In this document: piece after piece, positions 11,601 through 26,116 of the stretch
Numbering within the stretch: the stretch's first letter is position 1
How the letters are laid out: every line of letters begins with the position of its first letter
NCBI GenBank assembly: GCA_021613335.1
Contig: JAJTWR010000231.1
Span: 3,388,501-3,452,500 of the forward strand
Source of the DNA: Whitmania pigra
Taxonomy: Eukaryota > Annelida > Clitellata > Hirudinida > Haemopidae
Direction: 5' to 3'
Length of the DNA: 64,000 nt
The notes under the pieces: model-generated
Told to the model about the DNA's origin: nothing
What the model saw: only the letters and a program-made list of their open reading frames with translations
The model's database searches: none
Made by a program: the position numbers and the translations under genes

Positions 11601-12150
11601 CTGTTGGACGCAGTCATTAGTTCTAAAATTATGGAGCAGACAGGAATTTTTAGATGGAACTATTTTTAAGTTTTTAACATTTTATAACTCGCTTGCCCGA
11701 TAATCTAATATATTATTCCACTAAGCAACCAGTCTGATAAAAATAATTGAGTAACTATTTAAACCGCGACTTTATAAATTTATATATAAAATAAGTAACT
11801 TTCAACATTATTCAAAACTTTATTTAAATGTCATCGCTACAAAATTTATTAATTCACGATTAATTAATTATAAAGTAAACAATAAATCTCTTTAATGCGC
11901 TTTTTAAAAGGTTTTAAACCCGAGAGTTTTATTTTCTCAGTAAAAGTTTTCATGAATCATTGAACGTCTTCTGTATTTATATTTTATTAAAAATAAATTT
12001 CGAAAATAATTTATGTTAATCACATAAAATAAATTTCAAAATTATCAAAGGGTTATTTCTTAAGATCTCATTTCGAGTTCATGAGGGTAATTTATAAAAG
12101 TCATGAAAGTTGGATAATAAACTAAGGAAATAATTATTCTTTTAACTTCA
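8691..12150. other. Gene-free AT-rich stretch
   Basis: No coding frame with any family signal. It holds an AT palindromic patch at about 10540-10610 and the tRNA-like hairpin at 10807-10863. The frame at 11248-11490 is AT-driven and recognised as nothing. Confidence 0.45.
10807..10863. other. tRNA-like folded segment with a pol III B-box match
   Basis: A 7-bp stem TCAGCGG (10807-10813) / CCGCTGA (10857-10863) encloses a 5-bp stem with 7-base loop, TCAGG-ACTCGAA-CCTGA. On the minus strand this reads GGTTCGAGTCC, an exact match to the tRNA B-box/T-loop consensus. No convincing A box or complete cloverleaf accompanies it, so it is a tRNA fragment, SINE head or truncated mitochondrial-type tRNA copy rather than an assured gene. 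Confidence 0.35.
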
Positions 12151-12157
12151 GCCTAAC

Positions 12158-12525
12158 TATTTGTAGACAATTTATCATTTGTAGACAATTTAATATTTGT
12201 AGACAATTTATTATTTGTAGACAATTTAATATTTGTAGACAATTTATTATTTGTAGACAATTTATTATTTGTAGACAATTTATTACTTGTAGACAATTTA
12301 ATATTTGTAGACAATTTATTATTTGTAGACAATTTATTATTTGTAGACAATTTATTACTTGTAGACAATTTAATATTTGTAGACAATTTAATATTTTTAG
12401 ACAATATATTATTTTTAGACAATTTATTATTTGTAGACAATTTATTATTTGTAGACAATTTATTATATGTAGACAATTTATTATTTGTAAACAATTTATT
12501 ATTTGTAAACAATTTATTATTTGCT
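12158..12525. repeat. 18-bp minisatellite, about 20 copies
   Basis: Tandem unit TTTGTAGACAATTTATTA with variants (TTAATA, TTACTTG, TTTTTAG, TGTAAAC). The period of 18 keeps all frames open, which is why a repeat-coded minus-strand frame (NKLSTN repeats) exists there. I regard that frame as an artefact. Confidence 0.9.
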
Positions 12526-12609
12526 AGAACAAGGAAAACGCGGCTAAGTCTTTTGCGAGACTATTGCGACTATTTTAAGCAGTTCGATGCGATGTTCAAT
12601 ACTTATGTC

Positions 12610-12755
12610 ATCAGCATCATCATCATCGCCATCGTCATTCTCACCATCACCATCGTCACCATCATCATCGTCATCATCACCATCGTCATAGTCGTCATCA
12701 CCATCGTCACCATCATCATCGTCATCATCACCATCGTCATAGTCGTCATCATCTT
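12610..12755. repeat. Degenerate (CAT/CGT/CAC) trinucleotide tract
   Basis: Interrupted ATCATCATCGTCATCACC-type repeats, with a unit of about 60 bases largely duplicated inside the tract. Confidence 0.8.
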
Positions 12756-12839
12756 ATATGACGCTTGTCAAGTCGACCGATGAGGTTCAAACTTTGGTTT
12801 CCACGGCAAGATGAAAAGTTACTCTGGAAAAAAAAACTT

Positions 12840-13105
12840 GAAGGACATAAATTTAAACACAAATTTAAACGCAAATTCAAACACAAATTTAAACATAAAT
12901 TTAAACATAAATTTAAAAGTAAATTTAAACATAAATTTAAACATAAATTTAAACATAAATTTAAACATAAATTTAAAAGTAAATTTAAACACAAATTTAA
13001 ACGTAAATTCAAACATAAATTTAAACATAAATTTAAACAAAAATTTAAACATATATTTAAACGTAAATTTAAACATAAATCTAAACATAAATTTAAATAT
13101 AACTT
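12840..13105. repeat. 12-bp minisatellite, about 22 copies
   Basis: Tandem unit AAATTTAAACAT with variants ACAC, ACGC, AAGT. The period is divisible by three, so long but meaningless frames (FKHKFKHK, LNINLNIN) run through it on both strands. Confidence 0.9.
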
Positions 13106-16020
13106 TTTAATGCTAAAGTTTTAATGCGACGTTCATAAACTGTAACTTGGCATTTTCTTGTTAATTTCAAGGAAATTAATCAGCACAGTTTTTAATTAAG
13201 ACTAAGCAATTTTATATAATTATAATAATAAGAATAATATATAGCGTAGAAAATAAAAATAATATAACGACCTTAGCGAAATTAATCATCAATAATGATG
13301 ATAAAGTTATCAATATTAACCGACTGTCATATGACTCATTCTAGAGATTTTGTTTAAGCATTTGTAATTTTTATTTCAAAATAAATTGCAACAATTAACC
13401 AATTAACGAGATTTATTAACTATTTATTTGCAATTTTAATGAAATGTGTAGCAGAAATTGAGACAATATGCGATGATTTATTGGCTGGAAAGTTGACCAA
13501 ACAAATGACAATTAGTTTTGATAATTGTTTATTTTTATTTTAATCACTTAACTAATTAATTAGTTAATATTATTTACGTTTGAAAACTTCAAATTCTCCG
13601 TTAGAAATCTGAAAAATAATGCGCACACCGATGCAAGAACCTCCATATAAACTCCGCCATCACAACTGCTCCCTGTTCATCCTTTTAACTGAACTTTGCA
13701 TGACTTGCTTTTTAATAATTATTTCAATAAATAATTCATGTCAGACATGCATTTGCTAGTCTAATAATTAAAAATAATGCCACTACTTTAACTGGTAATA
13801 ATAAAAAATTAAATTAATAAATGAATGACTATTAATTAAACCTTAGAAGATTCAGAAAGCCACTGAATCAGGTATGTCACATTTCTTCAAGTTGTATATT
13901 ATTATATAAATAACATCGTTCTGAAGTTTAAGTGAGAAAAATCAATTTAAGCAACGTAATAGTCATAAATAAACGTGATATTAATTAGATAAAGAAAATT
14001 AACTAAATAAATTACAACAATCACTATAAATATGTAGCATGGAAATAGTATAAAGATATAAAGTCTTTTCATTATTGTGTAATAAAAGATAAATTAAGAT
14101 TTGATTACAAAACGACATCCATTAAAACTCATTAGTGATGATAATAAAAATATTCTTCGAAGGAGGAAATAAATGTGATTAAAATGACAATTTATGATGA
14201 TTTTACGTGCTGTCTCACGATTTATGACAGAATCAGATTGCATCGAAGTGTAAGATCCACATACAATATATGGTATATATATATATGTAATATATATAAT
14301 ATTGCACTCTTACGTTATGTTAACATTTATGTTAAGTTATGTTACATTTATGTTAAGTTATGACGATATCGACGTGCTGTGTTCGCAGCCCACCCTTCAT
14401 CGCCAGGAAGTACCGTCAGAGAGGGGCACTATGCAATTATAATTAGTATATTATCATCGTCATCATAATTATCATATAAAAATCATATTATGCCTAAGTT
14501 GGTGGATCGATTAAAAATGTTTTCAAACCCCATCCGGTTAAGGGATCAAAAGATCGGATAAATGTAAAAATTGTAACTGACAAGTTTGTAATTATTATTT
14601 TTAGTTAATTATTATTTATAAATACATACTAAACAAACCGACATTAACGAAGGTAGGTATATTAACGTCCGTTGAATAACGAGATTTTTCGGAAGGGGCA
14701 GGACCGCCTTTTAAAAAAAATTCAAAGACGTTCCCGGTTGTTATGCAACACCGAGTCAACGCACCGGAATAGCCAGGACCAGTTGAGGCACCTTTAGTTT
14801 ACAAAAATAGCTTTTAATAGCAAATAGCCTTCTTTTTGACATCATCATCATTACTATTATTATTATTATTTATTTATTATTTATCATTGTTATTATTATT
14901 ATTATTATTATTATTTATTTTGTATCATTATTATTATTATATATTTATTATTTTTATTGTAATAATTATTATTTATTATTAACAAATCGCAATGTTAAAA
15001 ACAAAATTATTTGCAACGTCAGTAATTACGGTATCGCAATGTCATTTGAACAACTGCAAATTCAAATATCTTCCCCAAGAAAGGAAGACAAAACATGTTA
15101 ATTGAAATATATTTTCAATTATTCAATTAATTGACATTTACTTACTTACGGGAAATTATAAGTTACTGCAGATATTATTGACTTTGTGACGACATTCCAG
15201 TTCTGGGCGAGTTTGTATTTTTGTGAGTTTGTGTTTTGATAGTTTAAATTAATTATTTAACTATTAATTAATGTTGCTGTTGTTGTCGTTGAAAAGTGCT
15301 TGCATTTATACATTATGTAATTAATATATTAATATATATTATATAATATAATATATTAATTTTTTGTAAATATTTATCATTTGATAAACCGTTTCAATAG
15401 ACGATGAAGACGATATTGGTTCTGATAGTGATGGTAATGATGTCTTCGATGAGCTAAGATGATCGGCCACACTAACGAATATCCTTGTTGTCACGAATTG
15501 TGAATGCAAATACAGAATTGAATGCGAACTTACAATTTAAATAATGTCTTCAGAAATAACATTTTAAACGATTTGATGACAGATAAATGAGATTAACAAC
15601 AGCTGATTAATCTTAAATACAAAACATTACAAGCTGTAAAGCATTCATGAATGTGGTGAGAATGCGTGGAGAAGGAAGATCATAAAACACATCGAAAGGA
15701 CGCGAAAGACAACGTCTGATGAACGGTGCCCTTAATCCACGTTGAGAAGGTGGATTTATTAGGATTGATTTTTAATAATCCTCCACAGCTATCATTTTTA
15801 AACACCTGTCCACTCAAATACACCTGGAATGATTTAAACAAATGTTTTGATTTTCAGTGAAGGAATATTGTGAATTTTGATGTTAAAAAGTCGCCTCTGA
15901 CATGGGGCATTGCAAATTATAATTATTATTCTTATCCAAAATATTAGATTGCATTTCCAATGGCTTTGTTACTTTATCATTTATTCTTTGTATCATTTGT
16001 AATTGTAATTGTATTGTAAC
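13106..16020. other. Gene-free AT-rich stretch
   Basis: Contains (ATT)n at about 14845-14980, a TA-rich palindromic patch at 15316-15360 and a divergent SINE fragment at about 14358-14440. No gene seen. Confidence 0.45.
14358..14440 (+). mobile_element. Divergent fragment of the tRNA-type SINE
   Basis: GATATCGACGTGCTGTGTTC then GCAGCCCACCCTT resembles the B-box region of the better copy at about 35470-35500. It is followed by a GTCAGAGAGGGGCAC tail element. Matches are patchy. Confidence 0.4.
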
Positions 16021-16130
16021 GTCATTTATAAAGCGCCATATGCATAGCGTCAGAGGTGCTTCCTGTGACCATTTATATAGCGCTCCTACTCATTCGGCTA
16101 ACCTGCACGCTTTAGATATTAAAGATCAAA
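16021..16130 (-). mobile_element. Internally deleted SINE copy
   Basis: Has the family tail (TTTATAAAGCGCCATATGC, GCGTCAGAGGTGCTTCCTG, TTTATATAGCGCTCC) and the complement of the head end (CGGCTAACCTGCACGCTTTA), but the middle is missing compared with 32464-32650. Confidence 0.6.
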
Positions 16131-16419
16131 TTTTGAAAATGAAATAATTAAAAGTGATTGTGATTATTTGAAAAATAAATTACGCTTAATATCCCACAAG
16201 AAACAGTATCATATTGAATGCAAAAAAATTGAAAGTTCTTGCCTTTAAAATCATTGAAGCATGAAGCACGTTGTTCAACATTTCAATCTTATCTCGTTAA
16301 AAAAGATATTTAAAAGACATTTAGAGCTTTTTTTAATAATAAACAATATTATTATTAAGTAATTATGAATAAATGTAATAGAATATGACAGTTAACAATT
16401 AATTATAAATTCGAAGGTC

Positions 16420-16573
16420 AGTCTTAATAATAATAATAAGCAATAATGATAAATAACGAAAAGTAATGATAAAGTAATAATTAGAAATAATAAGTGACGC
16501 AGTTATTGACATTAAAATGCTAATTTAGCGTAACTTAAAATGACAATAAATAATAATAATAATGATATTGATG

Positions 16574-16660
<87 letters not shown>

Positions 16661-16701
16661 CATAATAATAATAATAATATAATAATAATAATAACAATAT
16701 G

Positions 16702-16743
<42 letters not shown>

Positions 16744-16770
16744 AATAATATGAATAATAATAATAATATG
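16420..16770. repeat. (AAT)n microsatellite
   Basis: Nearly pure AAT repeat at 16550-16770, grading into interrupted AATAAT sequence on the left. Confidence 0.9.
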
Positions 16771-17038
16771 AATAAATGGCAATCGTGATTTGTTTAAAAT
16801 ACTAATTAAATTATTATTTAATAAAAAGAAATTTTTTAAAGCCAAAAATAATTTCTTCTTTAAATTATGAAAAATCACGAAAGCATGGAAAATTCTGGTG
16901 ACACCTTCACAGGTGATGTCTTTTTTTGATGTTTGTTTTGAGGCACTCAAAGAAATTGAGCAACAAATTACTTTGTTTTTTGAAGCACACTTTCAAGTCT
17001 TGTGCTTCATCAATACTTTAGTAACTGCTTGGTTTAAT

Positions 17039-18125
17039 TACAGTGTTTCTCAGAAAATAAGACAGTGTCTTATATTAAATTTTGCTCCAAAACATATACT
17101 AGGGCTTATTTTCGAGGGGTGTCTTATATTTTCGGAATCAATAACCAACCAGAACATTTTTTTATGTCACACAAATTAGTAAGCTACAAGAGATAGCGAG
17201 CATGGTTTTAATCATTTATTAATAAGAGAACAAGAATGTTAGACAACCCTCCACTTAGAGTAATTTTTTAAATTAGTCAAATACATTCATTTCAACTTCT
17301 TCTGGACAATCACTATAAATTTCCAAACTCTGAAATCCTGCCTGAATTTCTTAAGAATCCATTTCCTGTAGAACCATTGGTCTCAATCTCTTATGTACAG
17401 CGAGAGCTCTCCTTAAATTCTTATTTCTTGTTCTTGTAATACCTGTAATGTACCCTGCCGTAATGACAACACAACAGATTTAATGCACTGAATTCTTAAT
17501 CCATCTCACAACCTCTTGCAGGTTAGGCTTCAGAGAGTTTTTGATCCAAACTAGCACTTCTTAGCTCTTCCCTCGTCCACCTGTTAACTGAGGTCATCAA
17601 ACTAACTAACATCGCCGTTTGCGGTTCGTTAGGATATCCAACTTATTTTCATTACAGAAAGATTCCTGACCAGTGAGTTTTCCACGATCCCTTTCTTGTA
17701 TTCGAAACTTCGAAATTCTTGTAATGAAGAATAGCATTTTATTTTTGCACTCATCTTGTCGAATGACGTGTATGATGAAAAATTTACTATTAATTAACTA
17801 TTAACACTGAGTTAAGATTCATAAACACGACACTACGCAAATGTGTTCTAACTGATTGTCTGTTTGCAGTATCTGCTTATGTTTCACATACAAATACTTA
17901 CAGTAATTACAATTTTCGTTATCGGTATCGTTTAATATTTCACTAAAAGTTTATTGATATTACAATTCTTGGCTTGTAATTCAATATAATATTTTATTAT
18001 TTTGCAGCAGACCAAGGGTACGACCATAAATGGCGATCTTAGTTAGGGCTTATTTTCGGAAAAGGGCTTATATTAGGAGCATCTTGAAAAATCGTGCTGG
18101 GGCTTAGTTTCAGGGAAACATGGTA
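17039..18125. mobile_element. Mariner-like DNA transposon remnant with TA duplication
   Basis: Imperfect terminal inverted repeats: left CAGTGTTTCTCAGAAAATAA at 17041, right ending AGTTTCAGGGAAACATGG at 18123, each flanked by TA. Subterminal motifs AGGGCTTATTTTCG and CTTATATTAGGAGC repeat near both ends. About 1083 bp. The interior has no intact transposase; short minus-strand frames are broken. TA flanks point to the Tc1/mariner/pogo group. Confidence 0.7.
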
Positions 18126-18133
18126 GGCTGTTT

Positions 18134-18226
18134 TGACGGGAGTTTTTTGACCTGGGCTATTTTTTCGCCGGGCTATAATGACGGGGCTGTTTTGTCGCCG
18201 GGCTGTTATGATGGGTCACCTTAACT
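18134..18226. mobile_element. Small TIR element of the TTTTGACGGG...GTCGCCGGG family
   Basis: Repeated GGGCTNTTTTGTCGCCGGG and TTTTGACGGG words, the terminal motifs of the MITE at 35067-35249. Probably one decayed copy or several nested ends. Confidence 0.55.
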
Positions 18227-20514
18227 AGTAACTGTAGTTATTATTGACATTCTTATTTTTTGTAACATGAATAATAATTATAATAATAATTATGTCTGTT
18301 TATCTTAATAACAATGTTTCATTAACGTCATTAACAATTAATGTTAAAATGGTAATTATATTCTACTTTAAACAAAATTTATGATTTCATTATTCATCAT
18401 CATCATCTTTCTGTTATTCCTCATCGTCGTCTTCATCACCACCAAACTTTTCACATCAGCTGATCAGACGATTTCGGTACAAAGGTCATTGAATTTAAAA
18501 TGATAATGAACGATGATTATCTCGACGACGACGACGATGATGATGATGATCATTTCATTAACTTTTACTTCGTCACTAAATTAAGTTAAACCTTTGACCA
18601 CCTTTGGTTATTTTGAATAAATTGATGAAAGTAATAAAGCTTGTTTGCAGAAAGTTTGAGAACGAACATGTTTCCATGTGACACAGCTGCCACGAAGGTA
18701 ATGATGACTTGGTGATGGTGATGATGATGTCGATGACGAGGATGATAATGATGAAATAGTCAGAGGTAAATGAATGAATAACTGATGATATTAATGACAT
18801 TTTGGCGAGGTTGATAAGGAACATTGACGTTATTAATTATTATTTATTTATTTATTTATTTATTATTTATTTGATCACCACATTCGCTTCACTGCTTCCG
18901 ACACCAAAAGATCATTCCAGGTCACATGACGGTCTTAAAATCATCGTTGGTGATTGGTCTATGGAAATCGTTCATTGATTGATTTTTCTCGGAATTATTT
19001 TATTTTATTTCATTATTTTAGATGCAATAAATTCAACATTTTGAAGTGAGATATTGCAACATTGATAAGAGAAATTGAAGTTATCACAAAAAAAATTTAA
19101 AACGCACAATAAATTCGAGAAAATCATTAGTTTTTGTGTCAAAGTAAAAAAAAGAAACTTCTTTACAAAAGTAAATTGATTTCATCGAATGGCATGAAGC
19201 CGATCGTGAATTAAATCCTCCTGCAGATGCTTCGACGAAAGCAACCGGTTAACATTGCATTTACCTTCGTTGTTTGTATGATGAAACATACAAAACATTC
19301 AGTTGAAAGATTTGATTCAATGAAAAGTATGACAATAATACATAAAAAAAACAATAATATCTGATAAAAACACGATATTAATTAATTGTTCAAAGAAATC
19401 CGAACGGCAGGAAGGAACCACGGAGATAATTAAATTTTCAAAAAAACATTCTTTAACTCCCATGAAACCTTCTGCTGTTTTAGAAGTGTGAAAAGATTCA
19501 ATGAACTTTCAGGTTTTAAAAAAAAATATTCAACTTAATGACGTGTTTATCGCTTATTTAATTTTTTCATTTAAAAAATAATATAATACATCCACATCAA
19601 TAACTAAATTACTTCCTTTCCAATCTGTAACTAATTTGATTCTTCATTTGGACTTTTGAAACTTGAAAATCCATCTCATTGGTCTCGCAACAGTGACGTC
19701 GTAATCTCTTCATCAAGAACAGTAGCTCGCCAAATGTTAAAAATATTTTGGCGTTAGTTGGGCTTTGGTTTCGCTTTCATATACTTGATTAATAATAATA
19801 ATAAACATAATACGATAATTACTGTTTAATAATTAATTAATACTTGAGTATTACTAATAAAAATAATACAATAATTAATGTTTTTCTCTCAAGGATCCAA
19901 TCTTCGTTTTTGGTTGCATTCATTAGGAAATGCATTGTTAACCTGGGTCCCATTATTTTCTATTTTATTGACTTATTCATTTAATTCACCTAAATGTGTT
20001 ATTCACTGGTAATAATTAATTACTTCAAAACCCTCTCACCTTCACACACTTTTGTCAAAGTGACCATCGAATGATTGTCACGAAAGATGATGAAAGACTC
20101 AGTTAAATAACTGGAGGCCATTTCATTCCTCAGAGACCAGGTACTTAAGCTCAGACTTTTGCTCTAAGAAAGTAATATTTAAAATGCTATTTCATAATAA
20201 ATATCAAATAATAAGTAATAAATAATACACAGTTTAAAAATTAATTAAAAAATTGAAAGTCTGGATTTTATAAAATTTGTCATTTAAGTGCCCCATTTTT
20301 TAAAATTTCAACTTTAACCCAATCTAGTTTAAGATTGGTTTTTCGAGAAATAAAGACAATTATCCGATTAACCTAATAAAATTAACTAATAAACTTATTA
20401 AAAGTATTTAATTAACTTATTGCATTCTTCTTCCTTTCTTTAAGACCATAAATCTCACTCGGGTCGAACATCGCGTTCATGACATCTTTTCCTCCTTCCT
20501 AATTCTGTCTTATT
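18227..20514. other. Gene-free AT-rich stretch
   Basis: Scattered GAT/CAT triplet tracts (18400-18440, 18520-18550, 18710-18760) and a (TTTA)n run at 18838-18872. No gene seen. Confidence 0.45.
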
Positions 20515-20655
20515 TTTCCTGATTTGTATTGAATTGTTTTGACTTGTATTGAATTGTATTGATTTTTACTGACTTGTATTGACTTATATTGCTTTGTACT
20601 GACTTGTTTTGTTTGTACTGACTGATAATGATTTGTACTGACACGTACTTTTTTT
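20515..20655. repeat. Degenerate 10-11-bp tandem repeat
   Basis: About a dozen diverged copies of TTGTATTGAC / TTGTACTGAC. Confidence 0.7.
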
Positions 20656-22514
20656 GACTGTCCTCACCTCTTTCGCCATCTCATTCGTCCAATCATCCTC
20701 ATCAACCACTCCAGTCACTCCTTGCCTCTTGAAGTGTTCATTTGGAAGTTCACGCCGCATTCATAACGCTGCATTCAACCATTCAACCCAACCGAAATTA
20801 TGAATTTTACAATAATAAGAAAATTTCATAAAATCATATTTTTCCAGGATTAAGTTGAAACTCTACAGATGATAAATAACTTTTCTGATTGATATATTTT
20901 TTTCGAATTCACTATTTTTATCAAATGCAATGTTTAGAAACAATCAAGTTGAATAACTTATCTTCATAAGGCTTATTAATTTGTGTAATTATAATCAATT
21001 TAAAGGTAATTTCTTTGCAGGTTTTAGACATATTTGGACCAATTGCTACAAAATTTAATTTTTTTGAATCAAAAACAAAAGTTTTCGATTATTGTGGAGA
21101 TTCCCCAGTTTGTCTTCTGCTTATTCTACCTTTTTGCATCTGTTATAATCCTCCAGAATGTCCACTTAAGCTGCACAAATATATTTATTCTCTTTTTCCT
21201 GGAAAGTCTTGGTAATCTAAAGATAAAATAGCATTCAGGACTCATTTTATCTTATTAATATATCTTATCAATATATTCGACATTAAGGACAGCAAGGATA
21301 ATAGCAAATAATAAAACTAAAAGTTATTTAATGATTATTCGAAATTAATAAAAGTTTACTGTTTTAATACTCAACTGAAGTAAAAATGTTTTAATATTAA
21401 ACAAAATATTTTAACTCGTAACATGGATTTATTATATTAAATGTGAATAAATTTCGGCAAAAAAGAACGATTCATCCAAAATTAATAAAAACTAGTTTCT
21501 TAGAAGTATTTGTTTTCATTTATATTACATTTATTACATTTTTGAATAAAAATTCAATTATTTTGTATTCTTTGCAAAATTTATTTTCCTCAGAGTGGAT
21601 GTAATTTTCTTTGAAACCAATGTTTATTTTCTTCCTGTTAGACGCTTCGAGGCTTCTGCAGCTTATTTCTATCAGCTTGGTGTCACAAAGATTATTGTCA
21701 CACTGCTTTTGTTGATCAGAATTTGAATAATTTTATGAAATTTTAAATTATCTTTACCGATAATCACACAAACCATTGAACCTGTTTATTCACATCTCAT
21801 AATGAATTAAATTAATAATTTAATAAAGTAAAATTTTAAAATAAAATAATAATTCCGAGTGAATTGTTTTTATGAAAGATTGCATTTCTATCGAATTTTT
21901 GCAGTTCCACAACATAAACAAGAAGTAGATATGCTCAAACATCTAAAATTCGTGGACAGAAATAAGAGGAATGTCAAAAGTATTTAAATATTTATTTTAA
22001 ATATTTAATTTAACAATAAGTTCGTTTTTTAACAAAATTATCGTCTAGCAGCAATTTGTCCAAAAAGCTAAACGCGCTAACAACTATGAGGTATAATTAA
22101 TTAATAAATATTTTAAATCATTTTAAGGTGTTTATTTTTTATATAATTAATTTAATCTAGACAAATAATCTATTAATTTAACATAACCTTTCTCTGTCGA
22201 TGCGAACACATTGCTTGGAGCAAAAAAAGAATTAATCGGATACATCACCAATCAGGAAAATAATTTCATCATAAATTCTAATGTCATCCTATAATAATTT
22301 TTACGGCTTAAAAAGCTGGTCACGTCTGCTTTACAAAGCCCCAACACTATGAAGGTCATAATTCAATTAAGCAAACCATAAAAGATCCCGGAGAAGATTT
22401 CAAATTGGACCCGATGACCTTCAAATGAAAGGGAATCCAAGTTGCTTAAAATTGCCTCGTCTTAAAACCTCACCAAGTACTGACAACAAGTGACGTCAAG
22501 TTTTCCATTTCTGT
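20656..22514. other. Gene-free AT-rich stretch
   Basis: No domain, RNA or repeat recognised. The frames at 21015-21231 overlap each other and match nothing I know. Confidence 0.4.
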
Positions 22515-22590
22515 TGCAATGTCTTCAGGTGTAACGTCCTTAGTTGTAATGTCCGCACTTGTAATGTTTTCAGTTGTAATGTCCTCATAT
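22515..22590. repeat. 18-bp tandem repeat, about 4 diverged copies
   Basis: Unit close to AGTTGTAATGTCCTCAGT. Confidence 0.65.
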
Positions 22591-23109
22591 ACTCCACAGC
22601 GGGAAAGTTTAAACGTTTTCAGGAGCAGAAAGTTTTTCATTATTTTAAAGAAATTAGTTTAGAACAACTCGAGTTTAAAGGTATTTCTCATGAAATAAGC
22701 AGAACAAATACTTTAAAAATTAAACCTTACATATATTTTCTATTTCTCATTTATAACAACCAAAATTTTATTGGATGTTTAGAGTTAGAGATAGTTATAC
22801 TTAACATTGAGTAACATTGACTTTTAATGCATTCCTCGTTTACAAAATATTAGCTTCCTTCCTCAATCATGAATTAAAATTTTCCAAAATATTCTTAAAC
22901 CTCACACCTTTACCCACAAACTCATTCCAAACCTTTTCCATATTATATTCTTGTTGTCCATTTACTAACTTTATTAATCAGGAGCCTGTTAAAGAAATAT
23001 TTAATTGTTTGGCTATTAATAAGTTTGAAGTTATAACCAACTACAATTATATTATTGTTTTGAGACAAACATCGGAAATTATGATTTTTAATAAATCCTT
23101 CTTTCCAGT

Positions 23110-23228
23110 TGTATTTGTATCTGAAACATTATTTTACATGTGAATTTGTATCTAAAACATTACTTTACATGTGATGTTGTATCTAAAACATTACTTTACA
23201 TGTGAATTTGTATCTAAAACATTACTTT
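23110..23228. repeat. About 35-bp tandem repeat, about 3.5 copies
   Basis: TTGTATCTAAAACATTACTT then TACATGTGAAT, repeated head to tail with few differences. Confidence 0.85.
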
Positions 23229-23848
23229 TTCCATGCCAGGCACTTGCTTGAACTTCTAAACACGCCTGTTTTGAATGTGAATGTTTGGAGAACTACCTGT
23301 ATTTTCTACTTCGTTCACTTTGTCGAGATGAAGAGCATTTGTAGAAAATGTTGAATTCGTTGATTTCGATTTTTTGATTAGAATCCTTTCTTAACAACCT
23401 GAAACGCACCTGTACCATCCAGGTGCGATGATGTGTTGTGAAGGCATGAATTTTATTTTTCACAAACACGAACTTCAATAATTGAGTTAATTAGAAGAAG
23501 GAAAGACGTCAAATAATTTTCATGAATAATGTCAATTATTACATCCATAATTAAATACATTGATGATGATGATGTCGATAAGGGTGATGACGATGATGAC
23601 GAAAACGATGACGAACGTGTTTTGTTTCCAATCCAATGTGTTTTGCTACCAGCACAACTTGGAAAAAGCGCTACATAAATAGGAAAAAAGTTTCCCTCAT
23701 GCAATGAATGCATTCGACGCTACATAAATGAACCACAACGATGATGTCCAATGAAATATGCGAACCTTGTTGAGCATACATAAATTGTTTGCAGTAATTT
23801 CATTAGGTTGTAGGAGTATGATTAAAACATAGCCATGTTAGCCAAGTC
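23229..23848. other. AT-rich, GAT tract inside
   Basis: (GAT/GAC) tract at about 23560-23615. No gene seen. Confidence 0.4.
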
Positions 23849-24858
<1,010 letters not shown>

Positions 24859-26047
24859 TGTATGTATTATTAGCAAATAACACAAGTTGCTATTATTTCA
24901 ATGATATATTCAACACAAAAATTTACCCATGAAAACGGCCATGAAGATAACGATAATGACGACGATGATGATAACGATGATAACGATGATTGCGATGATG
25001 ACATAGATGGCAAAGTGTGTTCCGTATATTTATCGTTCAATTAATCATCTCTCGTGAAATGAGGTGATCATAAATCTTCAGAATTATTTGGAATTTTAGT
25101 AGATTTTTTATAAATATTATTTTTAAATAACAGCCTTAGGAATTGAAATTCTAACTGAATATTTTAATAAATAATTAATATTGCTTATTGATTTGTTAGT
25201 TTTTAATTTAAATAATTTTACAAAAATTCGGCAAAAGCAGTTTAAAAAAACTGGTTTATGCCTTGCATGAATATGAACTACTAAAGATTTCATCAGCCTC
25301 AAGAGAGTTCTTCTCTGAAAACACGTGAAAAGTTCATTAAATGGAATTACAACTGAAATTACAAGACAATGTTTGAAATTCAATTGAATTCAATAAAAAT
25401 GTAAATAAATATGAAAATGAATATCGAAATGATAAAAACTATTGGAAAAAAACTATTGCTTGCAGAAGTTAAACCATTGAAAACCATTGCTTCCTAAGTC
25501 ATCTTGATTGGCTTTCTTTAAGAAATCATTCTGGAGATAAAACCGGTGACAACAAATGAAAGTTTGAAGAAAGTTAAAGTTGACAACAAATAAATGTTGA
25601 CAACAAATTCACACAATTTATACATTCTTCTCGGATGGCGAAGTTAAGATGACGATGAAAATGATGACGACGGGGATGACTATTGATGTGGTGGTCTCAT
25701 TCTAAATCTTAATTTGACCTCCTTTAATGTTTCATGATACAATCTTTTTGGCTCTGTCACGCTATAATAAGGTGACTATGATGATGATGGTGATGTTGAT
25801 AATAGAGACGATGACGATGAAGATGATGATAATTCGATGATAAAGAGCTCACATTATCTCCCGTGAGCTCGTTGCCCAAAGAGAAGTCTGAGAGCCTCTC
25901 TGAACGGATGAAAATATTCCACTTGTAACGTCATCACAACATCATTTGCCAAGATAATTTTGTGTGTACGTATTATTTTTTTGTATTCAGCCAATTTTTT
26001 GAGTGCCTTATGTATCCGGATAGGATGTGAAAGCACTTCTTAATCGA
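24859..26047. other. Gene-free AT-rich stretch
   Basis: GAT tracts at 24955-24995, 25650-25680 and 25775-25830. No gene seen. Confidence 0.4.
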
Positions 26048-26116
26048 TACACCATTTATATAGCGCCTGCACCCGAGGGCGCTCCCTGGCAAGAAAGCAA
26101 CCCAACTCGCACGCTA
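26048..26116 (-). mobile_element. Internally deleted SINE copy
   Basis: Tail CATTTATATAGCGCC and GGGCGCTCCCTGG, then directly the complement of the head, CCAACTCGCACGCTATTAAA. Same structure as the 16.0-kb copy. Confidence 0.6.

Noticed and set aside
12153..13124. Asn-Lys-Leu-Ser-Thr and Phe-Lys-His-Lys repeat proteins
   Set aside because: Minisatellite periods of 18 and 12 keep frames open on both strands; no flanking unique coding sequence.
21015..21231. Two overlapping 65-codon frames
   Set aside because: AT-rich, overlapping in different frames, no splice support and no recognised motif.
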